The notes: generated by a model not told the origin, from the sequence alone. DNA of 46,956 nucleotides from Akkermansiaceae bacterium (GCA_023263995.1 JALQTQ010000003.1:1-46956), one strand, 5' to 3'. Positions 17,804-27,079 are shown, numbered from the stretch's first letter. Translations and numbers: made by a program.

Positions 17804-18859
17804 CTATCGCTCCAATTCCGGTGCTTTGCCCCTTTGCACCAGTCCTCGCGCACAGACATCCGGACCCACTTGATGGATGCTGAGATCCCGCAATGCTGTC
17901 CTTGAAGCAAGGGTGGTCGCCCCATTTCCGCCCAATCCCACTGCCGGGCCTCCGGTCACCAACGGAGCAAGATAGATTACCCATTCATCGATCAAACTCT
18001 CATCCTGGAAGGATCCCAACAGCCCCCCACCCGCCTCCACCAGAACCGTGCAGATTCCGTATTCATCACTCAAAGTACGAAGTATATCGTATAAAGACTG
18101 GTCACGGAAAAGGAGACTCCGCCCGGCGTCTTGGTCTGAGAAGATGCGATAGCGCGACCAATCGTGCTCACTTCGGGTCACTACCACCCGTCGTGGTTGT
18201 CTTGACCGTTCACCTGCTTCGGAATGTCGGACAGTCAGGGCCGGATCATCGGCCCGCACGGTGGCCCCTGAAGTGATGATGGCGTCCGCTTCACAACGGA
18301 GGCACTGGACTTCTTCCCGCGCGCCTATCCCGGTAAGCCATTGACCTTCACCTGGAGGACGAGTTATCCGACCGTCGAGAGAGATCGCGGTCTTTGCTAT
18401 GACCCACGGTCTGCCCGACGTCTTGGTCATTTCAAAACCACGGATCAAGTGACGGCATTCCTTTTCGAGCACGCCAGAAGAAACAGCGATACCGGCAGCC
18501 AAAAACAGTTCATCGGCCTTTCCGGCATGGTCGGGATTGGGATCACGAATTCCATAAACCACCCTCGCCAGCCCGGCCTCAATCAAGACATCGCAACAAG
18601 CGCCTGTTCGCCCAGGGGTGCTGCAAGGCTCCAGAGTCACAAAAATCGTCGCTCCCCGCGCCTCACCGGGTTGCAGCGCAGCCAGAGCCTCACGTTCCGC
18701 ATGAGCTTGACCACATCGCCGATGCCAGCCACGGGAGAGTTCACGGCCGTCACGAACAATCACTGCTCCTACCGCTGGATTGGGAGAGGTCAACCCAAGG
18801 CCCTTCTTCGCTTCCGCAAGGGCTATCCCCATCCAGCTCTCGTCCTCCGTATTTGTCAT
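17804..18859 (-). CDS. ribD: Bifunctional riboflavin biosynthesis deaminase/reductase
   Basis: 351 residues, normal RibD length. It deaminates and then reduces the pyrimidine formed by GTP cyclohydrolase II. The N-terminal deaminase has the zinc site H53-A-E55 and C79...C88 (EPCSTPGRTGACC). The second Pro-Pro of the usual GRTPPC is Gly-Ala here, a small oddity. The reductase half starts near 148 (RPWVIAKTAISLDGRI) with the VEAGGGLLGSF segment late in the protein. The gene stands alone, with no ribE/ribBA beside it. No FMN riboswitch was recognised in the 280 bases upstream. Confidence 0.95.
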   Translation of the reverse strand: MTNTEDESWMGIALAEAKKGLGLTSPNPAVGAVIVRDGRELSRGWHRRCGQAHAEREALAALQPGEARGATIFVTLEPCSTPGRTGACCDVLIEAGLARVVYGIRDPNPDHAGKADELFLAAGIAVSSGVLEKECRHLIRGFEMTKTSGRPWVIAKTAISLDGRITRPPGEGQWLTGIGAREEVQCLRCEADAIITSGATVRADDPALTVRHSEAGERSRQPRRVVVTRSEHDWSRYRIFSDQDAGRSLLFRDQSLYDILRTLSDEYGICTVLVEAGGGLLGSFQDESLIDEWVIYLAPLVTGGPAVGLGGNGATTLASRTALRDLSIHQVGPDVCARGLVQRGKAPELER

Positions 18860-19138
18860 GATGAATCCGCCGTCATTAGGGCCAACAAGATGGTGAATAA
18901 CTTCAGAAAAGCCGGGATCAACTCAGAAAGAAGCATTTCCTTTCGAATCTGAGACGAGCATTCACCCTCAGTTCGCACAGCTTGTTCTCCTCGTGGAACC
19001 CCTTACTTTTAGGGGTGGAACGGCATTCAGAGGAAGTTATTCCCATTAAGAAGAAGAAGACGAAATAAAAAAATGACCGTTCACAATTCGAAAGGTGGGG
19101 ATATCCATACCCCTTTAATCCCTCGTCGCACAATTACT

Positions 19139-20020
19139 TCAGTCGACAGAAACTCTGAAAAAGGAGCGAGAAGGAATCCCGCCAGCCAGTTGATTGAGAT
19201 TGAATTGAAAGGTGGTTATTCCTTCCGAACCAGCCACCACTCCGGTATCAAGAGTTTCGGACCACTTGATCAGGTCCTCAGAGAAAAAAATCGTGAAGGA
19301 TGCCCCGGGTGTAGATTCCCAGACCAAAGTAACCTTGCCGGAGGTGGGGTCAAAATCGACGGAGGTGATATCGAGTGAGCTTTTGCTTCCAGTGGTTCCA
19401 TTGATCGAAAGATTGTCGATCCCGGTGTGGTTACCGGTTTCGTTTTGATCTAGAAAATCTCCCCCTCGAAGAACCAGCGAGTAGGTGCCGTCTTGGAGCA
19501 GAGTCACGGCCCGGTCGAGATCGATCGACACCGGGGCAATGACGGGGTTGAGATTGAACCCCGATGCAGCTTCCGAAATGCTTCCGGACGCGACGATTGT
19601 GCCGGACGAATCAAGGAGGGTTACCTCAAAGTCGGAGCGACGGCTGACATTGATGACTTGGGCTCCGCTGATTGCGACATAATCAAAAGTGACGTTTTCC
19701 ACAATCACGGTGCGGCCAGGGATGGCGTTCAGGTTCACGGTGGTGACCCAAGAAGTGTTCCCATTGCCGGTATTTATTCCGGGAACGAAGCGATCCTGCA
19801 CGTCCGGAGTGGCATCGAACAGGTTGATGGGTCCGGCTCCGAATTGTTTGGCATTCATGGTCCCGGGATCGGCCACGCCATTGGTGACCCAGGTAAGATT
19901 TTCTGCGGTGTTGGCGTTGACTGTTCTTCCGTCGAAGGTGGTGGAAGCGATTACTTCCCCGGGCGAAGTTGGAGAGAGCACTAGCAGGGAAAGACCGACG
20001 GTGATGATGGACTGTTTCAT
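19139..20020 (-). CDS. Secreted protein, paralogue of 20140-20865, ending in the verrucomicrobial C-terminal module
   Basis: 293 residues with a signal peptide (MKQSIITVGLSLLVLSPTSPG). The first 210 residues are closely related to the next gene: shared blocks include PINLFDATPDVQDRFVPGIN, GNTSWVTTVNL, ILRGGDF-like VLRGGDFLDQNETGNHTG and DNLSING. After DNLSING this protein switches to a module of about 75 residues (FDPTSGKVTLVWESTPGASF, then FFSEDLIKWSE) that also ends the protein at 3929-4744. The function is unknown; the N-terminal part is a beta-rich domain with many Asn and Thr. A terminator separates it from the upstream paralogue, so each is probably transcribed alone. Confidence 0.82.
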   Translation of the reverse strand: MKQSIITVGLSLLVLSPTSPGEVIASTTFDGRTVNANTAENLTWVTNGVADPGTMNAKQFGAGPINLFDATPDVQDRFVPGINTGNGNTSWVTTVNLNAIPGRTVIVENVTFDYVAISGAQVINVSRRSDFEVTLLDSSGTIVASGSISEAASGFNLNPVIAPVSIDLDRAVTLLQDGTYSLVLRGGDFLDQNETGNHTGIDNLSINGTTGSKSSLDITSVDFDPTSGKVTLVWESTPGASFTIFFSEDLIKWSETLDTGVVAGSEGITTFQFNLNQLAGGIPSRSFFRVSVD

Positions 20021-20054
20021 GGGAGCTTTTGGAAGGTTAGGATGGTAAAATGAG

Positions 20055-20092
20055 TAAAAAAAGAAGGCCGTCGGTTTTTTCTACCGCGGCCC
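20055..20092 (-). terminator. Intrinsic terminator between the two secreted paralogues
   Basis: On the minus strand GGCCGCGGT pairs with ACCGACGGCC (one bulged base), the loop is A-rich, and TTCTTTTTTT follows. It lies about 50 bases after the PEP-CTERM gene and would end its transcript. Confidence 0.7.
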
Positions 20093-20139
20093 ATCCCGAT
20101 CGTGAGATCTCGGCCCTCTAGTGGCCGGTTATCATTCCT

Positions 20140-20865
20140 TCAATTCCTCCGGCGGGCGGTGAGAAAGCCTAGGAGGCCGAGGGTGGAAAGGAGAAAGGCC
20201 GACGGCTCTGGAATGGCGCTCACGTTTCCGTTGATTGAGAGATTATCGAGGCCGGTGTGGTTGCCAGTTTCGTTGTCCTCGATGAAATCTCCTCCTCGGA
20301 TGATCATGGTGTAGATCCCGGGCGAATCGAGGACGACATCGGCAAAATCGAGAGTGACCAAAGGTCGGCCAGCGGTGGTGCCAGCCAAGGTGTCTGCCAC
20401 CGTGATGCTGGCCACCACATTATTGGTAGGATCGAGAACAGTCACGCTGTAGTCATTCCGGCGATTCACATTTTCGGCCTGACCACCGTTGACCGAGACG
20501 GAATTAAAAGTGACATCGGTCAGGGTGACATTGAAGCCCGCTTCCACTGTCAGGCCGAGGTCTGTGGTCCAAGAGGTGTTTCCATTACCAGTGTTGATGC
20601 CGGGAATGAAAATATCCTGCACGAAAGGGTTGGCATCAAATAGGTTGATGGCCCCACCTTCGAACTGAAAAGCTGACAAGCTTCCCGGGTCTTCGAGACC
20701 ATTGAGAGTCCAGTTGAGGCCGGACTTGCTATTCCCTGAGGCCGTGCTGGCGTCAAAGTCGGTAAAAGCCAGGATCGCTCCAGACCCCGGGCCAGCTGTC
20801 ATCAATGAAAGACTGGCTAGAATCATGGGAGAACGAATGCTTCTTAACGACATCTCTACAGTCAT
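20140..20865 (-). CDS. PEP-CTERM secreted protein
   Basis: 241 residues; the ATG at 20853 (MSLRSIRS) is an equally possible start. A signal peptide is followed by the same beta-rich domain as in the downstream paralogue (AINLFDANPFVQDIFIPGIN, RGGDFIEDNETGNHTG). The C terminus is a textbook PEP-CTERM sorting signal: AIPEPSAFLLSTLGLLGFL followed by TARRRN. Such signals direct export, cleavage and surface attachment in exosortase-containing, exopolysaccharide-making bacteria. No exosortase gene is in the window. The role of the domain is unknown. Confidence 0.9.
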   Translation of the reverse strand: MTVEMSLRSIRSPMILASLSLMTAGPGSGAILAFTDFDASTASGNSKSGLNWTLNGLEDPGSLSAFQFEGGAINLFDANPFVQDIFIPGINTGNGNTSWTTDLGLTVEAGFNVTLTDVTFNSVSVNGGQAENVNRRNDYSVTVLDPTNNVVASITVADTLAGTTAGRPLVTLDFADVVLDSPGIYTMIIRGGDFIEDNETGNHTGLDNLSINGNVSAIPEPSAFLLSTLGLLGFLTARRRN

Positions 20866-20994
20866 AGACGAGGTCCCAACCTCGACAAGCAGAAAACTCG
20901 ATAGAAGAGCAGCTTTAAACTGCGGCAGACATGGGTATCGCCGGCGTGGCAGACTCCCTTCCCATTTCCCTTGCTAAGCAAAGCGGAAGTCGGG

Positions 20995-23697
20995 TCACTC
21001 TCCCATTGCTGACCGGAAGCTGTCTGCGGTTTGTCCAACACTCTTGATTTCGGCATCGATTGTCACCATTTGGCTCTTGAGACCGTTCTGATCAAGTTTG
21101 GCCCGAAGGTCGGCTAATTTCCCGAGGTAGCTCCGGCGCAAGGATTCCAATCTTTCATCGAGCTGCCCTTTTCGGCGGTTTTGGCGATCAATCGCCTTTT
21201 GGAGGTATTCTTTGAGATCGTCGGGCAGGTTATCGACCGGCACGTTTCCAGAGAGATCGCCATCAGCGGGAAGGTTTTCATCGAGTTTGTCGATCATTCC
21301 TTGGTATTGTTCCTTTTGGGAGTTGTTCAGAACGCGGAACCAGACCTTGGTGTCGAAGAGGAATGACCCACGGTTTCCGACGAGAAATTTCCGATATTCA
21401 TCGACCTCCTTCTTCACCCATCGACGAGCCACCTTCCGTGTTTTGAGGAGGTCTGAGGTCACCGTGGGTTGTTTGCTGCCTTCTGCTCCTAGTTTGTGGC
21501 GGGAGTCCGGGCTCCATTCGATGACGAAGCAGTTGACGTCTTCGGACCGTGGGTCTGCGTCGTCCCATCCCATCCCAGAAGCATTTTTGAGGAATCGTAA
21601 TGCGGTGTCGCTTCCTTCGCCATCGGGCGAACCGGGAGCCCATTGGGCCTTCACCCAGGGTTCACCAGTTGTCCAGATCCAGAGATCTTCTTCGCGGGTC
21701 GCGCCGAGCCAAGCTGATTGTCCGGAGAGAAGGGAGTCTGCGAGGAAGTTTGTGAGAAAATCACCTTCGGACGATTCCGAGATGACGGCGAGGTGGCCCT
21801 CAGCGCTGGCTGCGATTAGGTCGGCCTCTTGCCAGCGGACAGGGTGAGGGACGAGGAGAAAGTGGCGGCTTTCGTGGCTAACGGTTGAGGGTGGCCAAGC
21901 CGGGCTGGGAGCGTCCAAGGTCGGGACCAAGCGTTCCAGTTGGGAAGCCAGTGATCCTGGGTTTTGGCCATCGCGGGTCCACTGGATCACGAAGGGATTC
22001 TTTTCACTAATCGGGCGGGCCCGGATCACGCCGGTGCGGCCCAATGAGGCGCAGCTCCCAAGAGTTGTTCCGGGGTCGGGAAAGCGCCATTCCTCGCCAT
22101 TGACCCAAGCCCAGCCGTTGCGTCCGGTGGCTCCGCCACCGATCCAGACCCGATCCAGTTCATCGCCCATCCGTCGCGTCAGGACATCGATGTCGGCGCG
22201 GGTTGCCGGAGTGGCGAGGTGTCCACCGTGTTGCTCTGCGAAGTGACAGGCCTCACCCCAAGTCATCGGAGTCTCCACAAAATAGAGGAAGTGGGTTGAG
22301 CGATCGATAGTTTCATCGGGAAAGCGATCCCGTCGCCCATTGAAGAGAGCGTTGCGAAACTCGGCGAGTTTTTCAATGGGGCTCTTCGCTCTTTCTTGGG
22401 CCATTAGTTCTTCCTGGCGTTTTTGCATTTCGGACTCGCGGGCCAGGCGTTCTTGTTCTTGTCGTTGAAGCTCGGCTGCTTCCCGTCGCGATTTCTCGGC
22501 AATGAGTTCGCGTTCCCGTTGTTCCTGCTTGCGATTGATTTCCTGCTCTTCGCGCTCGGATCGTTGTCTGGCCTGTTTGTCCTTGTAGATGCCCCAAGTG
22601 AAAATGATGACAGGGATGAGGATCGCGATGATGAGGAGGTTGCGGATGATGGGCCAGTTGCTTACGCTTTCCATGGAAATCACGGGCACGGCCGGGGTGG
22701 CGGGAACGGGATTTTCCGGAGCCGGTTTGAGCGTTGGTTCGGGAGAGCTTTCTCGTTTCTTCAGTGGCACCAAGCGTGGTTTTCCTTCCTCCCCTTGCTC
22801 GTCCGGTCTGATGGCGACGCGACGCTTCAGGACAACAGATTTTTGGGACGGTCCGTCGTTGGCGGTGCGCACCACCCGTTGCCGGTTCTGTCCCAAGGTG
22901 GGCAGAAGGGCCTGCAGATCATTGGCCATGTCGTCTGCGTCTTGGTAACGCAGAGCGGGGTTGCGGCGGGTTGCCTTCTTGAAGATGGGGTCGAGTCGCC
23001 TGTCGCAACAGGTAACTGAGGAAGGAGGACTGGCGGGTTCCTCGGGCATCTTGCCGGTCAGCAATTCGTAGAGAATGACCCCGACCGCATAGATGTCGGA
23101 CGGGACTCCGATGGCCTTTGGGTTGGAGAGGATTTCCGGGGCGGCGTATCCTGGGGTACCGTAAACGAGACCGTCGTCCTCTTCGCCATCGGCTGCTGCC
23201 GCGAGCCCGAAGTCGCCGATTTTCGGTCGCGCCTTGGGGTCGAGAAGGATATTGGCGGGTTTGATGTCGCGATGGATGATCCCGGCTTGGTGAGCGTGGG
23301 CCAGACCGCGGCAGATTCCGATGATCAGTTCGACGGCAGTGGATTGATCGATGGCCTTGCCGTAGCTCGAGTAGTAGAGGGACTTGCCGGCGACCAGTTC
23401 CATCACGATATAGGGCATGCCATTGGCTTCTCCGAAATCGTAGATTCCAATGAGGTTGGCGTGATTGAGGCGCGCCATCGAGCGAGCCTCAGCTTGAAAA
23501 CGCTCGCGGAAGGAGTGATCGGCCCCAAACTCAGCAGGGAGCAACTTGATGGCCACAAAGCGGTCGAGTGACAACTGGGTGGCCTTGTAAACAGCTCCCA
23601 TTCCCCCGGTGGCGATTAGTGAAGTGACCTCATAGCCCCCAAGGAGCTTACTCAGTTCGGTGGGTTCCGGTGGATCAAACGGAATGGGCTCGCTCAT
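20995..23697 (-). CDS. Membrane Ser/Thr protein kinase with two C-type-lectin-like domains
   Basis: 900 residues from the ATG at 23697 (MSEPIPFDPPEP); a TTG at 23736 would add 13. Residues 20-280 are a complete Hanks-type kinase: Gly loop ATGGMGAVYKA, Lys51 in VAIKLL, H142-R-D-I-K-P-A-N, D162-F-G and the GTPGYAAPE motif. A basic linker, one transmembrane helix (about 345-370) and a Glu/Arg/Gln-rich coiled coil (to about 440) follow. Two C-type-lectin-like domains come next, near 465-575 and 605-725 (FAEQHGGHLATPATRADI, then ASAEGHLAVISE and WLGATREEDLWIWTTGEPW), each ending in Phe-Val-Ile-x-Trp. A charged helical tail closes the protein. This suggests a sensor with an outside ligand-binding part and an inside kinase. 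Confidence 0.92.
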   Translation of the reverse strand: MSEPIPFDPPEPTELSKLLGGYEVTSLIATGGMGAVYKATQLSLDRFVAIKLLPAEFGADHSFRERFQAEARSMARLNHANLIGIYDFGEANGMPYIVMELVAGKSLYYSSYGKAIDQSTAVELIIGICRGLAHAHQAGIIHRDIKPANILLDPKARPKIGDFGLAAAADGEEDDGLVYGTPGYAAPEILSNPKAIGVPSDIYAVGVILYELLTGKMPEEPASPPSSVTCCDRRLDPIFKKATRRNPALRYQDADDMANDLQALLPTLGQNRQRVVRTANDGPSQKSVVLKRRVAIRPDEQGEEGKPRLVPLKKRESSPEPTLKPAPENPVPATPAVPVISMESVSNWPIIRNLLIIAILIPVIIFTWGIYKDKQARQRSEREEQEINRKQEQRERELIAEKSRREAAELQRQEQERLARESEMQKRQEELMAQERAKSPIEKLAEFRNALFNGRRDRFPDETIDRSTHFLYFVETPMTWGEACHFAEQHGGHLATPATRADIDVLTRRMGDELDRVWIGGGATGRNGWAWVNGEEWRFPDPGTTLGSCASLGRTGVIRARPISEKNPFVIQWTRDGQNPGSLASQLERLVPTLDAPSPAWPPSTVSHESRHFLLVPHPVRWQEADLIAASAEGHLAVISESSEGDFLTNFLADSLLSGQSAWLGATREEDLWIWTTGEPWVKAQWAPGSPDGEGSDTALRFLKNASGMGWDDADPRSEDVNCFVIEWSPDSRHKLGAEGSKQPTVTSDLLKTRKVARRWVKKEVDEYRKFLVGNRGSFLFDTKVWFRVLNNSQKEQYQGMIDKLDENLPADGDLSGNVPVDNLPDDLKEYLQKAIDRQNRRKGQLDERLESLRRSYLGKLADLRAKLDQNGLKSQMVTIDAEIKSVGQTADSFRSAMGE

Positions 23698-23794
23698 GAA
23701 ATCGGTAGGTGGTGGAGCGCAAAAACGCTTCGACAATCGTGGGCAAGCGAAGCCCTCGCGGCAATCCTTGATTTTGACAGGAGAGAGGAACAGG

Positions 23795-24220
23795 ATGGGC
23801 CTGCGGGCAGCAATGACGAACGAAGCAGTGATTTACGCCACCTTGGGCAATGAGGGATTCACCCGTCTGACGGCGGCGTTTTATCGTCGCATGCGCCATG
23901 ATGATCTGGTCGGGCCGATGTATCCTGAGGATGATTGGGAGGGATCGGAAGAACGGTTACGCGATTTTTTGTTGTTTCGCTTTGGGGCTGATCAGCGGTA
24001 TCTGGTGAAACGAGGTCATCCCCGCTTGCGAGCCCGGCATTTGCCTTTTCGCATCGGGCTAGCCGAGCGGGACCGATGGCTCGCTCTGATGAGAGAGGCC
24101 GTGGATGAAGTGATTACGGACGAGGAGGTCCGGGAAGCTTTGATGGCATTCTTTGCTCAGGTGGCAGATTTCATGAGAAATCGATCGGAAGATGACGGGG
24201 AGGGTTGCCATGATGCTTGA
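23795..24220 (+). CDS. Truncated haemoglobin, group II-like
   Basis: 141 residues from the ATG at 23795, preceded by GAGAGGAACAGG; the ATG at 23813 (MTNEAV) is an alternative without a ribosome site. The helices of the 2-on-2 globin fold are recognisable: FTRLTAAFYRRMRHDDL with the B10 Tyr, MYPEDDWEGSEERLRDFLL, FGADQRYLVKRGHPRLRARH with the proximal His, and PFRIGLAERDRWLALM. The wording is that of group II (GlbO). Such proteins bind oxygen or NO and help in redox or NO defence. The 3' end overlaps the rhomboid gene, so the two are likely co-translated. Confidence 0.93.
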   Translation: MGLRAAMTNEAVIYATLGNEGFTRLTAAFYRRMRHDDLVGPMYPEDDWEGSEERLRDFLLFRFGADQRYLVKRGHPRLRARHLPFRIGLAERDRWLALMREAVDEVITDEEVREALMAFFAQVADFMRNRSEDDGEGCHDA

Positions 24221-24863
24221 TCCCTCGGTGCGACAACGCTTCCCAGTCGGGATTCTCCTCGCCGTGGTGGCAGTGATCACGGTCATCGACTGGAACCACG
24301 ACCTGGGGTCTTGGATGATGCGTCCATCCGAGGTTGTGAAGGCTTGGGAGTCCTTGCTGGGAGGGGATTTTTCGTCTGAGACTCTCAAGATTTTGGCGAC
24401 GACCTCGACCTCAGAATTTCTCCATGCTGACATGGGGCATTTGACTGGAAATGCTCTCTTTCTCTGGATTTTCGGGGTAGTGGTGTGTGAGCTGTGCGGT
24501 TGGCGTTGGCTGGTCGCGGCCTTTCTCATCACCGGAGTGGGTGGCTCGATTGGGCAAATTCTCGTTAATGTCGACAGTGACATTCCGACCCTCGGGGCCA
24601 GCGGCGGTTTGATGGGGCTGGAGGGTTTTTACTTCGGGCTGGCTTTCCAGAAGCCACGGCCGGAAGTCGAAGTTTGGCCGCTCGCGCGGCCGGTGAATTC
24701 CACCGAGCTGGCGGCGGCCGGTGTGGTCGGGGTTTTCTTCGACCTTTTCGGGATTCTTGGTCCGGCGCAAGGGATTGCCTTTGGCGCGCATTTGGGAGGA
24801 TTTGTCACCGGGATCTTGTTGAGTGTGCCAGCCGACCGCTTCCTGCGGCCGGTGGGGCGATGA
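24210..24863 (+). CDS. Rhomboid-family intramembrane serine protease
   Basis: 217 residues from the ATG at 24210, which follows GGGGAGGG by five bases; an ATG at 24192 is less likely. There are six or so transmembrane segments. The catalytic pair is present: Ser131 in LGASGGLMG and His194 in GAHLGGFVTG. The family's HLTGN motif occurs as HADMGHLTGNALFLW. Rhomboids cut membrane proteins inside the bilayer; the substrate is unknown. The start overlaps the end of the haemoglobin gene by 11 bases. Length and motifs suggest an active enzyme. Confidence 0.9.
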   Translation: MMLDPSVRQRFPVGILLAVVAVITVIDWNHDLGSWMMRPSEVVKAWESLLGGDFSSETLKILATTSTSEFLHADMGHLTGNALFLWIFGVVVCELCGWRWLVAAFLITGVGGSIGQILVNVDSDIPTLGASGGLMGLEGFYFGLAFQKPRPEVEVWPLARPVNSTELAAAGVVGVFFDLFGILGPAQGIAFGAHLGGFVTGILLSVPADRFLRPVGR

Positions 24864-24926
24864 CATTTTCGGCAAAGATGAGGGAATTTGGGGAAGTGGT
24901 ATGTGTTCTGCTCATGGGCTGCCCAA

Positions 24927-25892
24927 ATGACTGATCTTCCAGATTTGCGGCAGGTGCGTTCCCTCATCGCAGTGGCTGATACCGAGAGCTTTACCAAGGC
25001 GGCCGAGCGCCTGGGCGTGACCCAATCGGCGGTGAGTCACTCGATCCGCGCCCTCGAAACCCAGTTGGACAGTAAGCTGGTGGAGCGGGCTGGGAAGCGG
25101 GTGGCCCTCTCCCAGAATGGCACCATCCTACTCCGTCGGTTTCGGGCAGCAGTAGCGGAGTTGGAAAAGGCCCAAGATGACCTCGCCCTGCTCAAACGCT
25201 GGGGACAAGGGCGGTTACGGGTGGGCGCAACTCACACCCTCTGCACCTACCTTCTTCCCTCGGTGATGCAGGAGTTTCGCAAGCTTTATCCTCGCTGCGA
25301 GATCCACATCGAATCGGGAGACACCTCGGAACTCATTGAGTTGTTGGATCGCAGCGAGATTGATCTCGTTTTGGGGATGGGAGGCCGGGAACCGGCGTGG
25401 ACGCGTTTTGAGACCATCTTCGAAGATGAGCTTGTCTTCGTGGTCTCCCCGGACCATCCGTGGGCCAAGCAGGGCAGCATCGAGATGGACCAGGTGGAAA
25501 AGGAATCATTTCTTGTCTATGCCCGAGCCAGTGAGACTTACCGTTTCCTGAAGTCGACCTTTGAAGAAGCCGGGGTTCGCTTGCGTCCCAGCCTGAGCCT
25601 CGGTGATATGGGCGCGATCAAGGAAATGGCCAAAGTGGGCGTCGGGGTGGGAATTGTGGCCCCCTGGGTAGCGCGCAGCGAAATTGAGGCAGGGACTTTG
25701 GTGGCCATTCCCTTGGGAATCGGACGTCGCAGCCGGTCATGGGGATTGGTCTGCCACGAGAGCCGCCATCTCCGTTTGGTCGAGGAGGATTTTCTTCGTC
25801 TATGTCACAAAATAGCCAAGACCTTGATCGCGAAAGATCAGGTGAAGGCCGGACAAGGGCGCAGTAAGACAGGCAAAAAAAAGAAAGCCTGA
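24927..25892 (+). CDS. LysR-type transcriptional regulator
   Basis: 321 residues from the ATG at 24927 (MTDLPDLRQV), the usual LysR start; a TTG at 24888 is also in frame. The winged helix covers about 5-64 (AVADTESFTKAAERLGVTQ, SAVSHSIRALE). The effector domain follows with RLRVGATHTLCTYLLP and the typical VGVGIVAPW near the end. The tail is very basic (KTGKKKKA). LysR proteins usually act on a nearby or divergent gene with a small ligand. Here it follows the rhomboid on the same strand and converges on TerC, so its target is not evident. Confidence 0.92.
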   Translation: MTDLPDLRQVRSLIAVADTESFTKAAERLGVTQSAVSHSIRALETQLDSKLVERAGKRVALSQNGTILLRRFRAAVAELEKAQDDLALLKRWGQGRLRVGATHTLCTYLLPSVMQEFRKLYPRCEIHIESGDTSELIELLDRSEIDLVLGMGGREPAWTRFETIFEDELVFVVSPDHPWAKQGSIEMDQVEKESFLVYARASETYRFLKSTFEEAGVRLRPSLSLGDMGAIKEMAKVGVGVGIVAPWVARSEIEAGTLVAIPLGIGRRSRSWGLVCHESRHLRLVEEDFLRLCHKIAKTLIAKDQVKAGQGRSKTGKKKKA

Positions 25893-26143
25893 GACGAAGA
25901 CGTCCCGGCGGTTGTCGCATCACGTGGCCTTGGCCGAGGGGTGACTCTGGGCTCCAGCGGGGCCCTTCTCGATCGATTCTCCACTCGGCATCGAGTCGCA
26001 CCCCGTAATCATCATGAGATGACACGCCGAATCCCATCAGCAAAAATGGGAAGCCCAAGTCTTTCAAGGGTAGAGCTTACCACATTTCGGGCCTCGGGGC
26101 GATCTGACTGCGAAGATGACCAGTGACTCTCGGTGTCCGGGAT

Positions 26144-26965
26144 TCACGGGGTTTCGTTGCTTCTTCGTATTTTCTCCGCTGCAATCTTCCTTTGGTAGCG
26201 GCTTTGAACGATATCCGTGAGCAGGAGCACCCCGATGACGAAATAGAAGGTCGTCTTGGTCATTGGTTGAATGGCGTTCCCAAAGAAAGACAGATGGGCG
26301 AGATGGGCTCCTTCGGTGAGCAGCATGATTCCCACGATGAAGAGGACAAAAAGGCCGAGGACTTCATACATCCGGTTTTTTTGCAGGAAGGCAGTCACCC
26401 TGTCGGCCAGCAGAATCATGAGCAATCCCCCGATGAGGATTGCAGTGATCATCACACCCAGCTGATAGCCAAGGTGCGCCCCCGTTTCTGGGTCCTTGAT
26501 GCTGGCCAAGGCCATCGCACTGAGAATGGAGTCGAAGGAGAAGATGACATTCATGAGGACAATCATCCCGATCACCCTGCCAGGTGGCGACGGCTTGCGG
26601 TTGGTCACTTTCCCTTCCTCTTCCAACGACATCATGTGGATAATTTCCTTGGTGGCGGTGTAGAGAATGAAGGCTCCGCCAAAGAGAACGATAACGCTAT
26701 GGAAGTGAAAATTTCCTTCGATCCACCCACCGGTGGTGGAAAAGAACGGATCGCCCAGCACTTCCACAAGATTGATCAGGACGAAGAGAAGAATGATGCG
26801 CAAGCCCACCGCGATGCCGATGCCCAGCTTGCGCACGCGGCTTTGTTCGGCCTCGGGAGCCCGCTGTGACTCGAGGGAAATGTAGAGGAGGTTGTCGAAT
26901 CCCAGAACTGCTTGCAGAAGGACGAGCAGTGCGAGGGTGACCACGCTGTTGATCAATTCAGGCAT
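26144..26965 (-). CDS. TerC-family integral membrane protein
   Basis: 273 residues from the ATG at 26965 (MPELINSVV); a GTG at 27016 would add 17 residues (SLIPLVDGPLFEP). There are seven or so transmembrane segments. The family's acidic motifs are present: LQAVLGFDNLLYISLES in the first segment and MNVIFSFDSILSAMAL in the middle, whose Asp residues are thought to bind metal ions. TerC/Alx proteins export manganese or support metal loading of secreted proteins; tellurite resistance is the historical name. It converges on the LysR gene. Confidence 0.92.
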   Translation of the reverse strand: MPELINSVVTLALLVLLQAVLGFDNLLYISLESQRAPEAEQSRVRKLGIGIAVGLRIILLFVLINLVEVLGDPFFSTTGGWIEGNFHFHSVIVLFGGAFILYTATKEIIHMMSLEEEGKVTNRKPSPPGRVIGMIVLMNVIFSFDSILSAMALASIKDPETGAHLGYQLGVMITAILIGGLLMILLADRVTAFLQKNRMYEVLGLFVLFIVGIMLLTEGAHLAHLSFFGNAIQPMTKTTFYFVIGVLLLTDIVQSRYQRKIAAEKIRRSNETP

Positions 26966-27079
26966 GGGTTCGAACAAAGGACCGTCGACCAAAGGAATCA
27001 AAGACAAAAGAGTCACGAATCGTGATTTCCAGTCACTCCCGGACTTGGCAGTTCGTCGGGAAAGGTCTATGGGTGGATC

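Noticed and set aside
18860-19138. FMN riboswitch before ribD, or a gene in this 279-base gap
   Set aside because: None of the conserved FMN-element segments is present; a 71-codon minus-strand frame here has no family likeness and an odd Phe-rich composition.
25893-26143. Gene in the gap between LysR and TerC
   Set aside because: Short frames on both strands lack ribosome sites and family likeness; nothing supported.
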